Assembly: GCF_030397665.1 (NCBI RefSeq)
Contig: NZ_JAPUBT010000013.1
Span: forward strand, 62,001 to 126,000
DNA: 64,000 nt
From: Janthinobacterium sp. SUN073
Lineage (GTDB): Bacteria > Pseudomonadota > Gammaproteobacteria > Burkholderiales > Burkholderiaceae_D
Direction of reading: 5' to 3'
In this document: positions 63,308-64,000 of the stretch, piece by piece
Layout: every line of letters begins with the position of its first letter
Position numbering within the stretch: the first letter of the stretch is position 1
Made by a program: the position numbers and the translations under genes
Notes under the pieces: model-generated
The model's input: the letters and a program-made list of their open reading frames with translations, nothing else
Databases searched by the model: none
Told to the model about the DNA's origin: nothing

Positions 63308-64000
63308 ATGATCGACCTGTATTACTGGACCACGCCCAACGGGCACAAGGTGACGATGTTCCTGGAAGAAGCAGGCATCCCCTACAACATCATTCCTGTA
63401 CACATCGGCAAGGGCGAGCAGTTCAAGCCCGAGTTTCTTGCCATCGCGCCCAACAACCGCATCCCCGCCATCGTCGATCAGGCGCCGGAAGATGGCGGCG
63501 CGCCCCTGTCCCTGTTCGAGTCGGGTGCCATCTTGCAATACCTGGCCGAGAAAAGCGGGCAATTCCTGCCGGCGGACGTGCGCGGGCGCGCCGAGGTCAT
63601 GCAATGGCTGTTCTGGCAAATGGGCGGCCTTGGCCCGATGGCCGGGCAAAACCACCATTTCGTGCAATACGCACCCGAGCCCATCGAGTATGCCATCACG
63701 CGCTACGTCAACGAAACGAACCGCCTGTATGGCGTGCTGAACAAGCGCCTGGCGGACCGTGAATTCGTTGCCGGCGACAGCTACTCCATCGCCGACATGG
63801 CGATCTATCCGTGGATCGTGCCGCACGCGCGCCAGCGCCAGAAGCTGGAAGATTTTCCGCACCTGGCGCGCTGGTTCGCGGCCATTGCCGCCCGTCCCGC
63901 CACCGTGCGCGCGTATGCCCGCGCGGCCGAAATCAACGTGCAGCCCACCGTCAGCGGCGACGCGAAAAGCGTGCTGTTCGGCCAGACGGCGAAAACGCTG
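63308..64000 (+). CDS. glutathione S-transferase, nu class (YghU/YfcG-like), partial
   Basis: The reading frame runs off the window after 231 codons. The thioredoxin-like N-terminal domain has the TTPNGHK motif of nu-class GSTs, which act as disulfide reductases or peroxidases with glutathione, followed by the family's APNNRIPAIVD and ESGAILQYLAE glutathione-binding stretches. An all-helical C-terminal domain follows. Family members have about 210-290 residues, so the gene may end soon after the window. Confidence 0.9.
   Translation, partial: MIDLYYWTTPNGHKVTMFLEEAGIPYNIIPVHIGKGEQFKPEFLAIAPNNRIPAIVDQAPEDGGAPLSLFESGAILQYLAEKSGQFLPADVRGRAEVMQWLFWQMGGLGPMAGQNHHFVQYAPEPIEYAITRYVNETNRLYGVLNKRLADREFVAGDSYSIADMAIYPWIVPHARQRQKLEDFPHLARWFAAIAARPATVRAYARAAEINVQPTVSGDAKSVLFGQTAKTL

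Overview
This 64 kb window looks like ordinary chromosome from a high-G+C betaproteobacterium, most likely Oxalobacteraceae (Janthinobacterium, Massilia or Duganella type). This is inferred from the gene families, the Burkholderiales-type porin, the divergent uvrA/ssb pair with an SOS box, and codon bias so strong that many genes carry long antisense open frames. No phage, transposase, CRISPR array or rRNA was seen. The window ends inside a gene for a glutathione S-transferase-like protein.

Left part (1-20 kb): ygiQ radical SAM gene; a four-gene cluster of zinc-ribbon membrane proteins with a lipoprotein (2.6-6.7 kb); an EamA exporter behind a double operator; a complete ribose operon rbsB-A-C-R-K-D with a perfect LacI-type palindrome in front; a very large periplasmic-sensor/PAS/GGDEF/EAL protein; a DUF3597 protein; and the ahpC-ahpF peroxide defence pair.

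Middle (20-36 kb): a CzcE-like periplasmic protein, an unassigned two-gene ABC exporter, a duplicated tRNA-Val/tRNA-Asp unit, a periplasmic S9 peptidase divergent from SOS-controlled dinB, rdgC, a short asparaginase-like protein, a D-2-hydroxyacid dehydrogenase, GTP-dependent PEP carboxykinase, uvrA and ssb. DNA repair is well represented (dinB, rdgC, uvrA, ssb), with LexA-type boxes at dinB and between uvrA and ssb.

An accessory-looking islet follows ssb (36.9-41 kb): an overlapping three-gene operon coding for a HAD-phosphatase/UbiA prenyltransferase fusion, an SMR-type small flippase and a GT-C glycosyltransferase, followed by an AT-rich stretch with a gene remnant and a small membrane protein. 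Together these genes suggest an undescribed polyprenyl-phosphate-sugar (possibly phosphoribose-derived) envelope modification route. It is the most interesting candidate system here.

Right part (41-64 kb): an ABC transporter whose permease is fused to an M1 aminopeptidase; a GNAT enzyme; an outer-membrane protein; a metallophosphoesterase; a C4-dicarboxylate module dctA-porin-dctB-dctD on the minus strand with a well-matched sigma-54 promoter in front of dctA; a Fur-box-associated Fiu-like TonB receptor; nudC; folE; an AraC regulator; small unknown genes; an EamA-domain protein; a chemoreceptor; a lipoprotein; and the partial GST gene.
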